From Lacinutrix sp. Bg11-31 (lineage in GTDB: Bacteria; Bacteroidota; Bacteroidia; Flavobacteriales; Flavobacteriaceae), in NCBI RefSeq assembly GCF_002831665.1, contig NZ_CP025118.1, positions 310,001 to 374,000 of the forward strand: a DNA stretch of 64,000 bases, in the 5' to 3' direction. Shown piece by piece: positions 62,555-64,000 of the stretch. A program made the position numbers and the translations under genes. The notes beneath the pieces are model-generated. The model was not told the DNA's origin. It did not search any database and saw nothing but the letters and a program-made list of their open reading frames with translations. Within the stretch, counting starts at the first letter, position 1. Every line of letters starts with the position of its first letter.

Positions 62555-63898
62555 TTATTCTGTTTTTAATCGGTTTTGTTCTATAGTTTCTGCTAATCGT
62601 CTTTCTAAAATAGGTTCAAGTAGCGTTTTTCTGGCATTCATTTTTAAAAAAGGATAGAGCTCAAGGTCGTCTTTCATTCTATCTTCTGTATTTGGATGCT
62701 TGTTTGTACCTAATAATGTAATGTCTCCATTATCAAAACTAGCTTGTTCTTTAGCTGCGCTTTCTTTTATTTTTTTCTGAATTAACCCTTCTTTTAAATG
62801 TTTTAGAAAACCACCTTTGGCTTCTATCTCTTTAAATAATGCTAATGCTTTTTCCGAAAGCTGTTGTGTTAAACTCTCGATATAGTAAGCACCATCTGAT
62901 GCATTTTTGACAGCATTAAAATAGCTTTCATGTTTTAAAACCAAAAGCTGGTTTCTAGAAATACGCTCGCCAAATTCGTTGTCTTTATGGTAAATAGCAT
63001 CGTAAGCAAGATTACAAACAGTATTTGCGCCACCAAGAATAGCACTCATACATTCCGTAGTTGTGCGTAACATATTGGTATTGTAATCGTAAAGTGTTTT
63101 GTTACGTTTTGTTGGTATAGCTATAATGTGGCAATCTTCTATTACACCATATTCTGATGCTAAAGTTTTCCAAAGTAGCCTTAAAGCACGAAGCTTTGCT
63201 ATTTCGAAAAAGTAATTAGTACCTACAGATACTTTAAAAGTAATTTTAGATTTTAAATTACTATTTAAAATATTTAAATATTCGTTTGCATGTGCTAAAC
63301 TATAAGCGAGTTGCTGTATAATATTTGCACCTGCATTTTGGTATAAACTTAAATCGACGCTAAGTGTGTTGTTTTTTTTTGAAACAATTTTTTCTAATTG
63401 TTCGTGATCACTTTTTAAATTATTAAACCAATTACCAGATCTGGCAAGGTTTCCAATACTGTCTGTTAATAAAGAAACTCCAGTAATAGCAGATAGCTGC
63501 TTAGCATAATCTGCATCTAAAAATTGTAATTCAAAAAATAATGGAGTAGAAGTAGCATTGATGTTTTTTAATAAAATTTCAATTGAAACTTCTTTATTTG
63601 GGATAATAAATAGAATGCTTTCCGCACCGCGTTCGATTGCGTTTATGGCTTTTGCATTAGATTTTTCAACATCAAAAACAAATATAGATTGGCATATAGA
63701 CCATGAGTTTGATGGGATTTCTGGAAAAGGTTCTCCATTAAAATCGTCTGCATGATAAAATGGTTTTACATTAATATCTTCAGGAGTATTCCAAATTAAA
63801 GTAGAGTTATAGTCTACGCCTTTTAAATCTGCCTGAATTTGTTGTTTCCATGCTTTTGCAGAAACACTATCAAAATCGCTAAATAGTTTTTTACTCAT
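62555..63898 (-). CDS. mutA: Methylmalonyl-CoA mutase, small subunit
   Basis: The 447-residue protein is the non-catalytic partner: it keeps the TIM-barrel part (VGTNYFFEIAKLRALRLLWK, RTTTECMSAILGGANTVCNL, SDGAYYIESLTQQLSEKALA) and lacks the B12-binding domain, as is normal for Flavobacteriia. The ATG overlaps the stop of the upstream cell-division gene by eight bases (ATGAGTAA), so translation is probably coupled. It is followed by the lipoprotein gene after eleven bases. Confidence 0.94.
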   Translation of the reverse strand: MSKKLFSDFDSVSAKAWKQQIQADLKGVDYNSTLIWNTPEDINVKPFYHADDFNGEPFPEIPSNSWSICQSIFVFDVEKSNAKAINAIERGAESILFIIPNKEVSIEILLKNINATSTPLFFELQFLDADYAKQLSAITGVSLLTDSIGNLARSGNWFNNLKSDHEQLEKIVSKKNNTLSVDLSLYQNAGANIIQQLAYSLAHANEYLNILNSNLKSKITFKVSVGTNYFFEIAKLRALRLLWKTLASEYGVIEDCHIIAIPTKRNKTLYDYNTNMLRTTTECMSAILGGANTVCNLAYDAIYHKDNEFGERISRNQLLVLKHESYFNAVKNASDGAYYIESLTQQLSEKALALFKEIEAKGGFLKHLKEGLIQKKIKESAAKEQASFDNGDITLLGTNKHPNTEDRMKDDLELYPFLKMNARKTLLEPILERRLAETIEQNRLKTE

Positions 63899-64000
63899 CT
63901 TTTTTAACTTTTAAACTGTCTTGATATTCAATTATATAAATGTCTTCGTTATCTCGTTTCATATAATATTCTTCGCGAGCGAATTTTTCTAGACCTTCTT
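63891..64000 (-). CDS. 3' end of an FtsB/DivIC-type septum formation initiator gene (partial)
   Basis: The final 35 codons are inside the window: EGLEKFAREEYYMKRDNEDI, then YIIEYQDSLKVKKDE. The EKFAREEYYMKRDNED segment is the usual end of the FtsB/DivIC coiled-coil proteins that sit in the divisome. The stop at 63891-63893 overlaps the mutA start codon. Confidence 0.85.
   Translation of the reverse strand, partial: EGLEKFAREEYYMKRDNEDIYIIEYQDSLKVKKDE

Overview
The window looks like a chromosomal segment of a marine-type member of the Flavobacteriaceae (Bacteroidota). The reasons are the AT-rich sequence, promoters with a TAnnTTTG -7 box, type IX secretion C-terminal sorting domains (left-edge fragment, positions 9003 and 14079), the gliding lipoprotein gldI, and several families largely confined to this group (DUF3810, DUF5683, DUF6090, DUF6503-like). 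No tRNA, rRNA or CRISPR array was seen.

Layout. 0-8.7 kb: envelope and secreted proteins (DUF6503-like lipoprotein, two amidohydrolase-family proteins, DUF3810 protein) and PepD. 8.7-10.4 kb: a two-gene module of exported proteins bounded by an inverted repeat. 10.5-14 kb: cyclophilin-FKBP lipoprotein, gldI, nrnA and, divergently, ndk. 14-19.4 kb: secreted M4 protease, a broken and an intact cold-shock gene, a DUF721 protein, a lipoprotein and recF. 19.5-26 kb: a plus-strand run with a TPR protein, ribH, two small membrane proteins, mutL, two rhomboid proteases and an endonuclease/exonuclease/phosphatase-family protein. 26-34.5 kb: a minus-strand operon parA-parB-DUF5683-dapB-lepB, a TPR/AAA+ and TPR/membrane pair, WbqC and DUF6122-like. 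34.7-40.6 kb: CotH-like protein, metallophosphatase, large M16 peptidase.

From about 40.6 to 59.4 kb the sequence is accessory. Single genes, nearly all on the minus strand, are separated by 120-200 bp imperfect-palindromic repeats. Several genes are broken: a dihydrofolate-reductase-family gene with one internal stop, two pieces of DUF6090 genes, and the 3' and 5' ends of IS110-family transposase genes lying in permuted order. The right half (50.5-59.2 kb) is a tight seven-gene operon. Reading 5' to 3' on the minus strand it encodes a J-like coiled-coil protein, a membrane protein with a GrpE-like cytoplasmic end, a long Hsp70, an exported SH3b protein, a Ser/Thr kinase-AAA+ fusion, a TerB-like protein and a small membrane protein. 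It is bounded by a 14-bp inverted repeat and matching direct repeats. I consider it the strongest candidate for an undescribed system: apparently an envelope-linked chaperone and phosphosignalling machine, possibly for stress or phage defence.

59.6-64 kb returns to core metabolism: the two methylmalonyl-CoA mutase subunits with a lipoprotein gene between them, then the 3' end of an FtsB/DivIC-type cell-division gene.
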